DNA of 15,271 nt, taken from NCBI GenBank assembly GCA_016880695.1, contig JAEHCY010000551.1, positions 1-15,271 of the forward strand, read 5' to 3'. The notes below the pieces were generated by a model. The model made no database searches. It was not told where the DNA came from and was given only the letters and a program-made list of their open reading frames with translations. The position numbers were made by a program, and so were the translations under genes. The DNA comes from Chromatiaceae bacterium. Lineage in GTDB: Bacteria; Pseudomonadota; Gammaproteobacteria; Chromatiales; Chromatiaceae. Below, piece after piece: positions 8,301 to 14,670 of this stretch (position 1 is the first letter of the stretch; every line of letters starts with the position of its first letter).

Positions 8301-8857
8301 TGGTCGCCGGGCTGGTGGTGGGGGTTCGCCACAGCCAGTCCCAGCGCGGGCGCATGGGCTCGGTGGTCTTGGACGATCGTACCGGGCGCATCGAGGTCAC
8401 GCTGTTTCCCGAGCAGTACGAGCGCTCGCGGGATCTCCTGGTGCTCGATCGGCTCCTGGTGGCCGGAGGCAGCCTGGTGTTCGATGACTTCCGCAACAGT
8501 TGGTCGCTGCGGGCGGATCGGCTGCAGACCCTGGCGGAGGCCCGCGAGGGCTTCGCTTCTCATCTCCTGCTTCGGCTCGAGCGCTCCCGCGAGGATTTTG
8601 GCGAGGAGGAGGTTCAGCGCTGGTTCGGGCTCCTCAAGCAGACGCTCGCCCTCTACCAGGGTGGGCGCCTGCCGGTGCTCATCGACTACCGCCGTCCCGC
8701 CGCCCAAGGCACCCTACGCCTGGACAGCGAGTGGTCCGTGCGCCCGACCGACGAGCTATTGAAACGGTTGCGCGCCCTGCTGGGCGCGGAGGCGGTGGCG
8801 GTGATCTACGCCGAGCGCGCCGAGTTCAGGCGCCCGGTTTTGGTGGTGGCCGGTTGA
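5312..8857 (+). CDS. dnaE: DNA polymerase III alpha subunit
   Basis: DnaE is the catalytic polymerase of the replicative holoenzyme. The 1181 residues compare with 1160 in E. coli. In order: a PHP domain beginning 'FVHLHVHSEYSLVDG' (about 6-20) and running to about 280; the C-family polymerase core with catalytic D403 and D405 in 'MPDFDIDF' and the third Asp D557 in 'VKFDFLGL'; a beta-clamp binding motif 'QNDLF' at 917-921, matching E. coli QADMF; an OB-fold around 1000-1070; and a C-terminal tau-binding region. In the PHP domain the metal-binding His found in active PHP exonucleases after 'TD' is Gln (Q44), so proofreading is probably left to a separate epsilon subunit. The start GTG 5312 overlaps the stop of the thioredoxin gene (GTGA). 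It gives the expected N-terminus 'MTAPQFVHLHVHS'. Confidence 0.98.
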   Translation: MTAPQFVHLHVHSEYSLVDGLARIKPLVSAAVAARMPAIALTDQCNLFAMVRFYRAALAGGLKPIVGAEVWLRNRDDPTQPDLLVLLVQDRDGYRNLCELLSRSYREGQHLGIPQMDRTWLEGATAGLIALSGGRGGDVGRALLVGDERRAEVLLAEWRRLFGDRYYLELVRTGRPGEEACLAASVALADRHQVPVVATNDVRFLDRGDFDAHEVRVCIHQGRTLDDTRRPHHYSEEQYLRSPEEMAALFADLPEALENSVEIARRCNLELMLGRSYLPDFPVPAGRSLEEWFREHSQRGLATRLQARSVPAPASEGERQRLYQERLALELDVIVKMGFAGYFLIVADFIAWARDNAIPVGPGRGSGAGSLVAYALGITDLDPIEHDLLFERFLNPERVSMPDFDIDFCMENRDRVIDYVAERYGRDSVSQIITFGTMAAKAVVRDVGRVLGHAYGFVDKIAKLVPFDLKMTLQRALQESDDLRQLYQSNEEVREIIDMARKLEGLPRNASKHAGGVVIAPGKLTDFAPLYCEPGGEGLVTQFDKDDVEGVGLVKFDFLGLRTLTIIDWALTTVNRARREEGLEPVDITRIPMDDVAAFELIKRCETTAVFQLESRGMKDLIKKLQPDCFDDITALVALFRPGPLQSGMVDDFINRKHGRAEIAYPHPHLESILRPTYGVILYQEQVMQIAQVLAGYTLGGADLLRRAMGKKKAEEMAKQREIFVSGAVARGVEGGTASYIFDLMEKFAGYGFNKSHSAAYAVVAYQTLWLKRHYPAAFMAAVLSADMDNTDKVVTLIEECRRMRLRVLPPAINRSQYRFAVEGGDTLVYGLGAIKGVGQSAIDGILEARGVDDPFRDLWDFCSRIDLHRVNRRVLEALIRAGALDELGANRATLMQLLPLGLRFAEQRKAVQAAGQNDLFGIDEPVGQGDADPMRRGLEIEEWDEELRLLGEKETLGLYLTGHPIASFEQEIGSFAASRIGPILENDRGASGGETVVAGLVVGVRHSQSQRGRMGSVVLDDRTGRIEVTLFPEQYERSRDLLVLDRLLVAGGSLVFDDFRNSWSLRADRLQTLAEAREGFASHLLLRLERSREDFGEEEVQRWFGLLKQTLALYQGGRLPVLIDYRRPAAQGTLRLDSEWSVRPTDELLKRLRALLGAEAVAVIYAERAEFRRPVLVVAG

Positions 8858-8894
8858 GGATCTCCTCCGGCTGGGCCCGTTAGGCTGAATCGAG

Positions 8895-8900
8895 TATAGT
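8895..8900 (+). promoter_or_regulatory. Possible -10 element (TATAGT) next to the accA start
   Basis: TATAGT matches the sigma-70 -10 consensus at 5 of 6 positions, inside the 49-base dnaE-accA gap. Its end is only six bases before ATG 8907, so a transcript from it would be nearly leaderless. No good -35 is seen at 16-18 bases upstream (TGGGCC at best). The same TATAGTG string lies before the DUF302 gene. Confidence 0.3.
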
Positions 8901-8906
8901 GTGCCC

Positions 8907-9866
8907 ATGGATCTGAACTTCCTTGATTTTGAACAGCCCATTGCTGAGCTCGAGGCCAAGATCGAGGAGCTCCGGCGGGTGGGCGATGACAACCAGATCA
9001 ACATCCAGGATGAGATCGCCCACCTGCAGAAGAAGAGTCGGGCGCTCACCGAGTCGGTGTTCTCCTCGCTCACCCCCTGGCAGATCTCGCAGCTCGCCCG
9101 TCACCCGCAGCGCCCCTACACCCTCGATTATGTCAAGCGCTGCTGTGACGAGTTCCAGGAGCTGCACGGGGACCGGGCATTCGGGGACGATCCGGCCATC
9201 GTCGGCGGTCTGGCACGGATGGCCGAGCGGGCGGTAGTGGTCATCGGTCACCAAAAGGGGCGTGACACCAAGGAGAAGATCCACCGCAATTTCGGCATGC
9301 CGCGCCCAGAGGGTTACCGCAAGGCCCTGCGGCTAATGGACCTGGCCGAACGCTTCCACCTGCCGATTCTGACCTTCATCGATACCCCGGGGGCCTATCC
9401 CGGGGTGGGTGCCGAGGAGCGGGGCCAGAGCGAGGCGATTGCCCGTAACCTGATGGTGATGGCGGGTCTGCGCACCCCCATTCTGTGCACGGTGGTGGGG
9501 GAGGGTGGTTCCGGTGGGGCGCTGGCGGTGGGCGTGGGCGATCGTCTTGTCATGCTGCAGTACAGCACCTACTCGGTCATCTCACCGGAGGGGTGTGCGT
9601 CCATTCTCTGGAAGAGCGCGGAGAAGGCGCAATTGGCCGCGGAGGCAATGGCGATCACTTCCGATCGGCTCAAGGAGCAGGGCCTGATCGACGAGATCGT
9701 GCCCGAGCCCCTCGGTGGTGCCCATCGGGACCCCGGTGCCATGGCCGAGGCTCTCAAGCAGGCATTGATCCGGAACCTCGATGCAGTGAGCGCCCAACCC
9801 CTCGACGAGCTGGTGGCGGCGAGGTACCAGCGTTTGATGTCTCTCGGCCGCTTCAAGGAAGCCTAA
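8907..9866 (+). CDS. accA: AccA, acetyl-CoA carboxylase carboxyltransferase alpha subunit
   Basis: AccA with AccD forms the carboxyltransferase that moves CO2 from carboxybiotin to acetyl-CoA, making malonyl-CoA for fatty acid synthesis in the cytoplasm. Its 319 residues equal the E. coli length. The sequence is very close to E. coli throughout: '[17 protein letters not shown]' at the N-terminus, '[11 protein letters not shown]', 'IGHQKGR.TKEK', '[19 protein letters not shown]', '[15 protein letters not shown]' and '[20 protein letters not shown]', the last two forming the oxyanion and CoA-binding region. ATG 8907 gives the conserved N-terminus; a GTG six bases earlier is in frame but lies next to the TATAGT. 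There is no convincing Shine-Dalgarno. It follows dnaE as in E. coli, linking fatty acid supply to the lipid A genes upstream. Confidence 0.98.
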   Translation: MDLNFLDFEQPIAELEAKIEELRRVGDDNQINIQDEIAHLQKKSRALTESVFSSLTPWQISQLARHPQRPYTLDYVKRCCDEFQELHGDRAFGDDPAIVGGLARMAERAVVVIGHQKGRDTKEKIHRNFGMPRPEGYRKALRLMDLAERFHLPILTFIDTPGAYPGVGAEERGQSEAIARNLMVMAGLRTPILCTVVGEGGSGGALAVGVGDRLVMLQYSTYSVISPEGCASILWKSAEKAQLAAEAMAITSDRLKEQGLIDEIVPEPLGGAHRDPGAMAEALKQALIRNLDAVSAQPLDELVAARYQRLMSLGRFKEA

Positions 9867-9904
9867 CTCGCACTTCAGGCGGGGCGTGTTCCGACCCGAC
9901 CCTG

Positions 9905-11245
9905 ATGCCGCCCTTATCCCCTGATCGGTTGCTCGCGATCCTTCGCTCCTGGGGCATGCTAGGGCGCTACCTGGTCGGCTACAGCGGTGGCGGTGACTCC
10001 CAGGTCCTGCTCGCGCTCCTCGCCGAGCTGCATTCGCGACTCGGCGCTCCACTCCTTGCGGTACATGTTGACCATGGCCTGCAGCCCCAAGCCCCAGCCT
10101 GGACCCTTCATTGCCAGCGGGCCTGCGAGCGCCTCGGGGTGCCCTTGTCGGTGGTGGAGGTACGGGTCGATTGTCGGCCGGGGGAGAGCCTGGAAGCCGT
10201 GGCCCGCGCCGTCCGCTATCGAGCGCTGGCGGGGTTGATGCAGGCCGGGGACCTGTTACTGACCGCCCACCATCAGGACGATCAGGCCGAGACCCTGCTG
10301 CTGCAACTGCTGCGGGGCAGTGGGGTGGAAGGCCTGGCCGCGATGCCGGCCCTCGCCGCCTTTCCTCCCGGCCGTTTGGGGCGGCCGCTGCTCGATTTCC
10401 CGCGTGAGTCGCTGCGGGCCTATGCCAAGGCGGCCGGGCTTGACTGGGTAGAAGACCCGAGCAACCGCGATGTTGCCCGCGACCGCAACTTTCTGCGCCA
10501 TCGGGTGCTGCCGCTGCTGCGCGAGCGCTGGCCCGCCTGCGGTCAGACCCTCGCGCGCAGTGCGGGCCACTGCGCCGAGGCGCGCCACCTGATCGAGCAG
10601 ATGACCGGCTCCGAAATCGATGGCTGTGCCGGGGCGGTGCCCGGCAGCCTGTCCATTGAGCGGCTCTGCGTCCTCGATGAACCCCGCCGGCGCGCCGTCC
10701 TGCGGGGGTGGATTGTGGAGCGCGGGTTTCTGCGGCCGGATGTGAAGCACCTTGAACGTGTCCTGAGCGAGGTCTTGCCCGCGCGCCCCGACCGCAATCC
10801 CCTGGTCCGCTGGCCGGGGTGCGAGATTCGCCGTTACCGCCATCAACTCTTCGCACTGGCGCCATTGCCACCGCGGCCGCAGGTGATTCTACCCTGGTCG
10901 GAGGAGACGCTTTGCTTGCCCGACGGATTGGGGGTGCTTCGCGCCGTACCGGGGGATGGTTCCGGCATAGATCCGCAATGTTGGTGGCAGATGCCGAAAC
11001 AGGTCGTCTTTCGACCGGCCGAAAGGGCTTGCCTGCCGCTCGGGCAGGCGCACCATCGGCCACTGAAAAAGCTCTACCAGGAGCGCGGGGTCCCCGCCTG
11101 GCTCCGCCCTTATGTGCCCCTGGTACTGGTGGGAGGGGAGTTGGTGGCGGTGGCGGATCTCTGCCTATGCCAAAGCCGCTGGACCACCGCTAGGGGCGGG
11201 ATTGGACTGCGCTGGGAAGGTCATCCCTGGCCCGGTTTCTGGTAG
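9905..11245 (+). CDS. tilS: TilS, tRNA(Ile)-lysidine synthetase
   Basis: TilS adenylates C34 of tRNA-Ile(CAU) and attaches lysine, so the tRNA reads AUA as isoleucine and is charged correctly; it is essential in nearly all bacteria. The 446 residues compare with 432 in E. coli. The N-terminal PP-loop ATPase domain has 'GYSGGGDSQVLLALL' (SGGGDS at 27-32), 'LAVHVDHGLQ', 'TAHHQDDQAETLLLQLLRGSG' and 'EDPSNRDVARDRNFLRHRVLP'. The C-terminal substrate-binding domain ends with 'PLKKLYQERGVPAWLRP'. ATG 9905 is chosen because it gives a normal-length N-terminus. The frame is open far upstream inside accA, but that part is a shadow. No clear Shine-Dalgarno is visible. It lies 38 bases after accA. pyrG, a frequent downstream neighbour, is not here; a repeat and a convergent gene follow instead. 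Confidence 0.96.
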   Translation: MPPLSPDRLLAILRSWGMLGRYLVGYSGGGDSQVLLALLAELHSRLGAPLLAVHVDHGLQPQAPAWTLHCQRACERLGVPLSVVEVRVDCRPGESLEAVARAVRYRALAGLMQAGDLLLTAHHQDDQAETLLLQLLRGSGVEGLAAMPALAAFPPGRLGRPLLDFPRESLRAYAKAAGLDWVEDPSNRDVARDRNFLRHRVLPLLRERWPACGQTLARSAGHCAEARHLIEQMTGSEIDGCAGAVPGSLSIERLCVLDEPRRRAVLRGWIVERGFLRPDVKHLERVLSEVLPARPDRNPLVRWPGCEIRRYRHQLFALAPLPPRPQVILPWSEETLCLPDGLGVLRAVPGDGSGIDPQCWWQMPKQVVFRPAERACLPLGQAHHRPLKKLYQERGVPAWLRPYVPLVLVGGELVAVADLCLCQSRWTTARGGIGLRWEGHPWPGFW

Positions 11246-11270
11246 GCCCGGATTTCTGGAAACCGCTGCT

Positions 11271-11285
11271 GGGGCCACGTGCCCC
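11271..11285 (+). terminator. Short GC hairpin after tilS
   Basis: GGGGC and GCCCC pair around the loop CACGT, 26 bases after the tilS stop. There is no T-tract, so termination is uncertain. Confidence 0.3.
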
Positions 11286-11301
11286 TTCGACCAGGCTCAG
11301 T
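11283..11301. repeat. Fragment resembling a palindromic intergenic repeat arm
   Basis: The string CCCTTCGACCAGGCTCAGT resembles one arm of the short palindromic repeats (CCCTTCGACA.GCTCAGG type) that I recall as common between genes of proteobacteria. No matching second arm is seen here, so it would be a remnant. The recognition is from memory, not from a search. Confidence 0.35.
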
Positions 11302-11345
11302 AAAGGCCTCGACGCGCCCCGCTCTGCAGGGCCACTCGGAGCAAT

Positions 11346-11449
11346 CCCTCGATACGCCGCCTTGCGGCTACTCGGGACGAACGGATTTTCAAGCTTTCGG
11401 AATAAGCGCCGTTCGCCCCGAGTAGGCCGCAGATTGGGTGTATCGAGGG
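11346..11449. repeat. Imperfect palindromic intergenic repeat, arms about 40 bp
   Basis: The left arm is 11346-11384 and the right arm 11409-11449. The outer ends pair perfectly (CCCTCGATAC with GTATCGAGGG), as do most of the inner ends (CTACTCGGG.CGAACGG with CCGTTCG.CCCGAGTAG). The arms differ by a few mismatches and two extra bases in the middle, around a 24-base loop (11385-11408). As RNA it would make a long hairpin on either strand. It lies between the convergent tilS and outer-membrane protein genes, where it may act as a bidirectional terminator or RNA-stabilising element. It looks like a REP/MITE-type repeat family member, but only one copy is visible. Confidence 0.8.
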
Positions 11450-11478
11450 GCATGTCACCCGATACGGAGGAATCGAGG

Positions 11479-12438
11479 TTAATGGAAGTGATGCACGTAG
11501 CGCAGGTTGAAGCGGCTTCCCTCTGGGCGGTTCTCCGCGGCCGTCTCCCAGTAGGCGTTGGCGAATAGGTGGTCGTGTTGGGAGAAGCTATACATGGCCC
11601 CTGGGCCGATCCCGAACACCTGTTCCTTGCTGTTGTCGACGTCGTGGCCGTTGACCTGGCTGTCGGTCACTTGCTTCAGATAGTAGCCGTTGATCCCGAG
11701 GCGTAGCTGGGGGATTACCTCGTATTCGGTGGCGAAGTTGATGTGGATCGCCTGCCCCGCCTGGGTGTCATTCGGCCCTAGCCCGCCGGGATTGTAGGGA
11801 TCGCTATTCTCGGCGTTCCAGAGGTAGTGCAGGCGCCAGCTCAGGGTCCACTTGGGCGAGAAGAAGGCGGTGGCTGCCCAGTAAGGGTTGAAGGAGAAGA
11901 AGTTGCTGCCCGGGTTGATCGCCTGGTCGTCGTTGTACTTTCCGGTGGGGAAAATCATCTGCAGTTCCACCCGCTGGACGAACTGGGGGCCGTTGGGGCC
12001 CATGATCGGGTCCCACTGCAGGAACGGGCCGATCAGGAGATCGCCAAAGCCCGCGCTATTGGCGGAGATAGCCAGATTGTGCTGGGGATCGAGGTCCACC
12101 GACGCCCAGGGCAGCATCAGGTTGACGCCCCATCGACCGCCGCCGGGCAGCAGCTCCTGATCCGACTGGTAGATGAGCTGGGTGAGGCTGACGAATGAGT
12201 CTACACTCGCTTTCTTAAGCCCGCCGGTAGTGGGCAGACTGATCTGATCCCCGTCGCTGTTCTTCATCTTGCCATCGTAGTACTGCAGGTATTCCTGGAA
12301 GTACCAGCCGGCCCCCGCGGGGGGCAGCCCATCGAGGAAGCTGGTGAAGCCGAGATTGACAGGCGGAAGGTCATAGGCGGAGGCCGAAAGGCTCACCGCG
12401 GACAGGAGCCCCAAGGCCCATGGCAGTCTTTGTTGCAT
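11479..12438 (-). CDS. Outer-membrane beta-barrel protein, phenol-degradation MetA-like family
   Basis: This is a predicted 319-residue exported protein. Residues 1-21 form a classic signal peptide (basic start, hydrophobic '[15 protein letters not shown]', cut before 'YDLPP'). The mature part has many alternating aromatic/polar strands typical of a beta barrel. Its layout ('[24 protein letters not shown]', 'LMLPWASVD...', '[13 protein letters not shown]', 'MIFPTGKYN', '[12 protein letters not shown]') resembles the family named after the meta-pathway phenol degradation protein (Pfam Phenol_MetA_deg). Members are thought to help hydrophobic compounds cross the outer membrane, but the substrate here is unknown. 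The C-terminus is '-RYVHHFH', ending in His rather than the usual Phe/Trp. ATG 12438 is supported by a strong Shine-Dalgarno and by the signal peptide; a longer frame to 12645 has no family likeness. It diverges from the DUF302 gene. Confidence 0.8.
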   Translation of the reverse strand: MQQRLPWALGLLSAVSLSASAYDLPPVNLGFTSFLDGLPPAGAGWYFQEYLQYYDGKMKNSDGDQISLPTTGGLKKASVDSFVSLTQLIYQSDQELLPGGGRWGVNLMLPWASVDLDPQHNLAISANSAGFGDLLIGPFLQWDPIMGPNGPQFVQRVELQMIFPTGKYNDDQAINPGSNFFSFNPYWAATAFFSPKWTLSWRLHYLWNAENSDPYNPGGLGPNDTQAGQAIHINFATEYEVIPQLRLGINGYYLKQVTDSQVNGHDVDNSKEQVFGIGPGAMYSFSQHDHLFANAYWETAAENRPEGSRFNLRYVHHFH

Positions 12439-12442
12439 GTTT

Positions 12443-12449
12443 CCCCTCC
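12443..12449 (-). promoter_or_regulatory. Ribosome binding site of the outer-membrane protein gene
   Basis: On the minus strand GGAGGGG ends four bases before ATG 12438. This is a near-ideal Shine-Dalgarno and fixes the start at the signal peptide rather than at upstream in-frame starts. Confidence 0.75.
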
Positions 12450-12796
12450 AGTTAAGGAAAAACCCTTGTTGTAGGTGTGAGCAATGATCGTCTAGTAACA
12501 GCGCCGGCAGTTTATGCCGCCCGGAGGGTGAAGAAAAGCCCAGCGTTGTCGGTTCGGGAGCGGGTGTCTGGGCCCGGAGGGTCGAAACTGGGTCGTCCCC
12601 CCACATCCGAGCGAGCAGGCCCAATTTTGTCGGCGGTGACCGCAAGCCTCCCTAGCAGGGTGAGGCAGTTCCCAACCACAGCCTGGCGGGAAAAAAACCG
12701 CTTCGCCCTGCCGGCAGAACCGACGGCTGCTGCCGCGCGGTAGCGGAGAAGGTTCGAGCCCCCGTCTGGCGGTTTCTCTCGCGCGGTGGTTCGCGG

Positions 12797-12802
12797 TATA
12801 GT
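12797..12802 (+). promoter_or_regulatory. Possible -10 element of the DUF302 gene
   Basis: TATAGT lies 35 bases before ATG 12838, a sensible distance for a short leader carrying the G-rich ribosome binding site (12829-12834). The -35 region (about 12773-12779, TTTCTC) is poor, so the call is tentative. Confidence 0.4.
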
Positions 12803-12837
12803 GCCAGCCGGTACTCGTCACGCGCATCGGGGGGAAC

Positions 12838-13488
12838 ATGGGCTTCATACGCAATCTTCTGGCATTGATTGGGCTGATCGTCATCCTGGCAGCCGGCTGG
12901 GCCTACACCAAGCTCGCCCCCGCGTTGGCGGGGGCACCGATCCAGTTGAGCCAAGTCCCAGCGCTGTGGGACGGCTTCCAGAAAATAGCACCCAAGCTCA
13001 AGGAGTTCGACCCGGAGTTCCCGAAGATCTACGCGGAGTTCCTGGGCAAGCTGGCGGAGACCGGTGACCCCGGTGTGTCCATGATGTGGGCCGAGCCCGT
13101 CAAAGAGGGTCTTACCCCCGAGGAGGTGGTCGAGTCCCTCAAGAGCCTGGCGACGGCCCGCAACTTCCTTTTCGTCGGTGAGTCGCCGTTTTACAAGCAG
13201 ATCAAGGCGATCACCGGGGAGGACTACCGCTACGTCAACTTCCTGTCCTTCTGCGACGCCCGGGTCGGCAAGGCCATGCTCGAGTACCGGGACCAATACA
13301 GTGGTTTCATGCCCTGCCGCATCGCCCTGGTGCAGGAGAAGAGCGGGCGGCTGTGGCTCTACACCATGAACCTGGACCTCATGATCCACGGTGGCAAGAA
13401 GCTTCCGGACAATCTGCGTGCCGACGCCCTGCGGGTGCGCACCATCATCAAGGAGATGATGGAGGGAGCGGCGAAGGGCGACTTCTAA
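12838..13488 (+). CDS. Membrane-anchored DUF302 domain protein
   Basis: This is a 216-residue protein of unknown function. Residues about 5-22 ('RNLLALIGLIVILAAGWAY') form one transmembrane anchor or uncleaved signal. A helical linker rich in Lys/Glu/Phe follows (about 35-105). The C-terminal half (about 106-205) matches the DUF302 pattern: 'NFLSFCDARVGKAML', then 'GFMPCRIALVQEKSGRLWLYTMNLDLMI'. The fold probably faces the periplasm. C139 and C160 could form a disulfide or bind a ligand; this is inference. The ATG follows a run of six Gs. It is a single-gene unit: it diverges from the outer-membrane protein gene and is closed by a strong hairpin. DUF302 proteins have no agreed biochemical role, so none is assigned. 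Confidence 0.8.
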   Translation: MGFIRNLLALIGLIVILAAGWAYTKLAPALAGAPIQLSQVPALWDGFQKIAPKLKEFDPEFPKIYAEFLGKLAETGDPGVSMMWAEPVKEGLTPEEVVESLKSLATARNFLFVGESPFYKQIKAITGEDYRYVNFLSFCDARVGKAMLEYRDQYSGFMPCRIALVQEKSGRLWLYTMNLDLMIHGGKKLPDNLRADALRVRTIIKEMMEGAAKGDF

Positions 13489-13497
13489 CCCACCTCT

Positions 13498-13532
13498 GAC
13501 CCCCCAGGCGGGGCGCGTGCCCGCTTGGGGTC
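13498..13532. terminator. Hairpin between convergent DUF302 and gluQRS genes
   Basis: GACCCC pairs with GGGGTC and, after a two-base bulge, AGGCGGG pairs with CCCGCTT (one G-U), around a seven-base loop. It starts nine bases after the DUF302 stop and ends ten bases from the gluQRS stop, so it can serve both. It lacks a long T-run on either side, so efficiency is uncertain. Confidence 0.65.
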
Positions 13533-13542
13533 TACCCGACCT

Positions 13543-14481
13543 TTAGCTGTGGGTGCTGCCGGCACCCTCCGGGGGTGGCACGACCTCCGCGATGGGGCGC
13601 GCGGCGAGGGACGGCACCCGATCGAGGCGCCAGCGAGCCTTCGCCCAAGCCCAGAACGCCTGCCGACTCCCGGGCCGCTCCGGTGGTGTGTCTTGCCCCA
13701 GGAAGGCCCAGGCCGCCAGCAGGGCCGTCAGGGGGTCGGACCGATCTACCGGGGCGGCCGCATCGGATTTACTGAGCTTGCACCCCTGCGCGTCCACCGC
13801 CACGGGTAGGTGGGCATAGCGGGGGGTGGGAAGCCCCAGCACTCTCTGCAGATAGACCTGGCGCGGAGTCGAGAGCAGTAGATCTGCCCCGCGCACCACA
13901 TCCGTGATCCCCTGGTCGGCATCATCGACCACCACCGCAAGTTGGTAGGCATGAACCCCATCGGCCCGGTGTACCACGAAATCCCCAATGTCGCGCTCCA
14001 TCTGCTGGCGGATCGGACCCTGGACGCGGTCCTTCACCGCCACCTCGATGGGGTCGGTTCGCAGGCGTAGCGACCTCGGGCCCGTGGCACGACTCGGGTG
14101 CGTGCGGCAGGTGCCAGGGTAGATCGGTCCGTCCGGGCCCAATCGCCCACGTTCCGCTACTTCTCGACGACTGCAGGTGCAGGGATATGCCAACCCGCGG
14201 GCGAGCAAGCTCTCCGCCGCGCGCCGATACCGACCGAGCCGACGGCTCTGGAAGTCCACGTCCCCGTCCCACTCGAAACCGAAGGCATCGAGGGTGCGCA
14301 GGATGTCGCTCGCCGATCCGGGGCGCGTGCGCTGGTGGTCGATATCCTCGATGCGCACCAACCACTGTCCGCCCTGGCTGCGCGCATCCAGGTAGCTACC
14401 GAGCGCGGCGATGAGGGAACCGAAGTGTAGAGGACCGGTTGGGGACGGGGCAAAGCGCCCGCGGTAACCAGCAGCAGGCAA
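13543..14481 (-). CDS. gluQ: GluQRS, glutamyl-queuosine tRNA(Asp) synthetase
   Basis: GluQRS is a shortened glutamyl-tRNA synthetase without an anticodon domain. It activates glutamate and attaches it to the queuosine base at position 34 of tRNA-Asp. The 312 residues compare with 308 for E. coli YadB. Visible are 'GRFAPSPTGPLHFGSLIAALGSYLDA' (HFGS, the HIGH-like motif, 19-22), 'LVRIEDID', the zinc site C101, C103, Y121 and C125 ('PCTCSRREV', 'YPGTC'), 'AYQLAVVVDD..QGITDVVRGADLL' and 'KLSKS' at 235-239. The start is TTG 14481, with no clear Shine-Dalgarno in the upstream C-rich sequence, so expression may be low or the true start may differ slightly. It lies downstream of dksA on the same strand, the arrangement known in enterobacteria. 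Confidence 0.95.
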   Translation of the reverse strand: MPAAGYRGRFAPSPTGPLHFGSLIAALGSYLDARSQGGQWLVRIEDIDHQRTRPGSASDILRTLDAFGFEWDGDVDFQSRRLGRYRRAAESLLARGLAYPCTCSRREVAERGRLGPDGPIYPGTCRTHPSRATGPRSLRLRTDPIEVAVKDRVQGPIRQQMERDIGDFVVHRADGVHAYQLAVVVDDADQGITDVVRGADLLLSTPRQVYLQRVLGLPTPRYAHLPVAVDAQGCKLSKSDAAAPVDRSDPLTALLAAWAFLGQDTPPERPGSRQAFWAWAKARWRLDRVPSLAARPIAEVVPPPEGAGSTHS

Positions 14482-14624
14482 CAGATTGAGGGATGGGGTG
14501 ATGGGGCCCCTCCGCGGGCTCAGAGGCCGTGAATCAATCCACGGGGCGACCCAATCAGGGTGCTTCGGTTGTCAGTCGCCACCCGCTGATCGGGTTGACC
14601 GGTTGCGGGCGCTCGCTGCGTGGA

Positions 14625-14655
14625 GCCCTGGGGGCGGGCCGAGCGCCCCCAGGGC
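14625..14655 (-). terminator. Strong 12 bp hairpin between dksA and gluQRS
   Basis: GCCCTGGGGGCG pairs perfectly with CGCCCCCAGGGC around the loop GGCCGAG. On the transcribed minus strand it begins 15 bases after the dksA stop and lies about 145 bases before gluQRS. No T-tract follows it. It probably limits read-through from dksA into gluQRS or protects the dksA mRNA end. Confidence 0.7.
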
Positions 14656-14670
14656 CCTCATCACAAACGT

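Larger units (their letters stand above)
12439..12837. other. 399-base divergent intergenic region, no gene recognised
   Basis: This region lies between the outer-membrane protein gene and the DUF302 gene. Open frames on both strands are arginine/proline-rich and look like GC-driven noise. It holds a small hairpin (CGGCA/TGCCG around GTTTA, about 12505-12520), the outer-membrane gene's ribosome binding site and a possible -10 for the DUF302 gene. I see no clear promoter for the minus-strand gene and no tRNA or operator that I can name. Confidence 0.6.

Noticed and set aside
9485..9904. N-terminal extension of the tilS frame back into accA
   Set aside because: The extra 140 residues are Gly/Arg-rich and lie in another frame of accA. 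TilS family N-termini begin close to ATG 9905.
9582..11063. 493-residue open frame on the minus strand across accA and tilS
   Set aside because: It is rich in Arg, Pro, Ala and Gly with no family pattern, and overlaps two clearly conserved plus-strand genes. It is a GC-driven shadow.
12477..12743. 88-residue plus-strand frame in the divergent intergenic region
   Set aside because: Start GTG with no ribosome binding site, basic low-complexity translation, and opposing frames of equal length nearby. I cannot support it as a gene.
12751..12760. GGTTCGAGCC, resembling a tRNA T-arm
   Set aside because: The bases on either side do not form a five-pair T-stem, and no anticodon arm or acceptor stem can be built around it.
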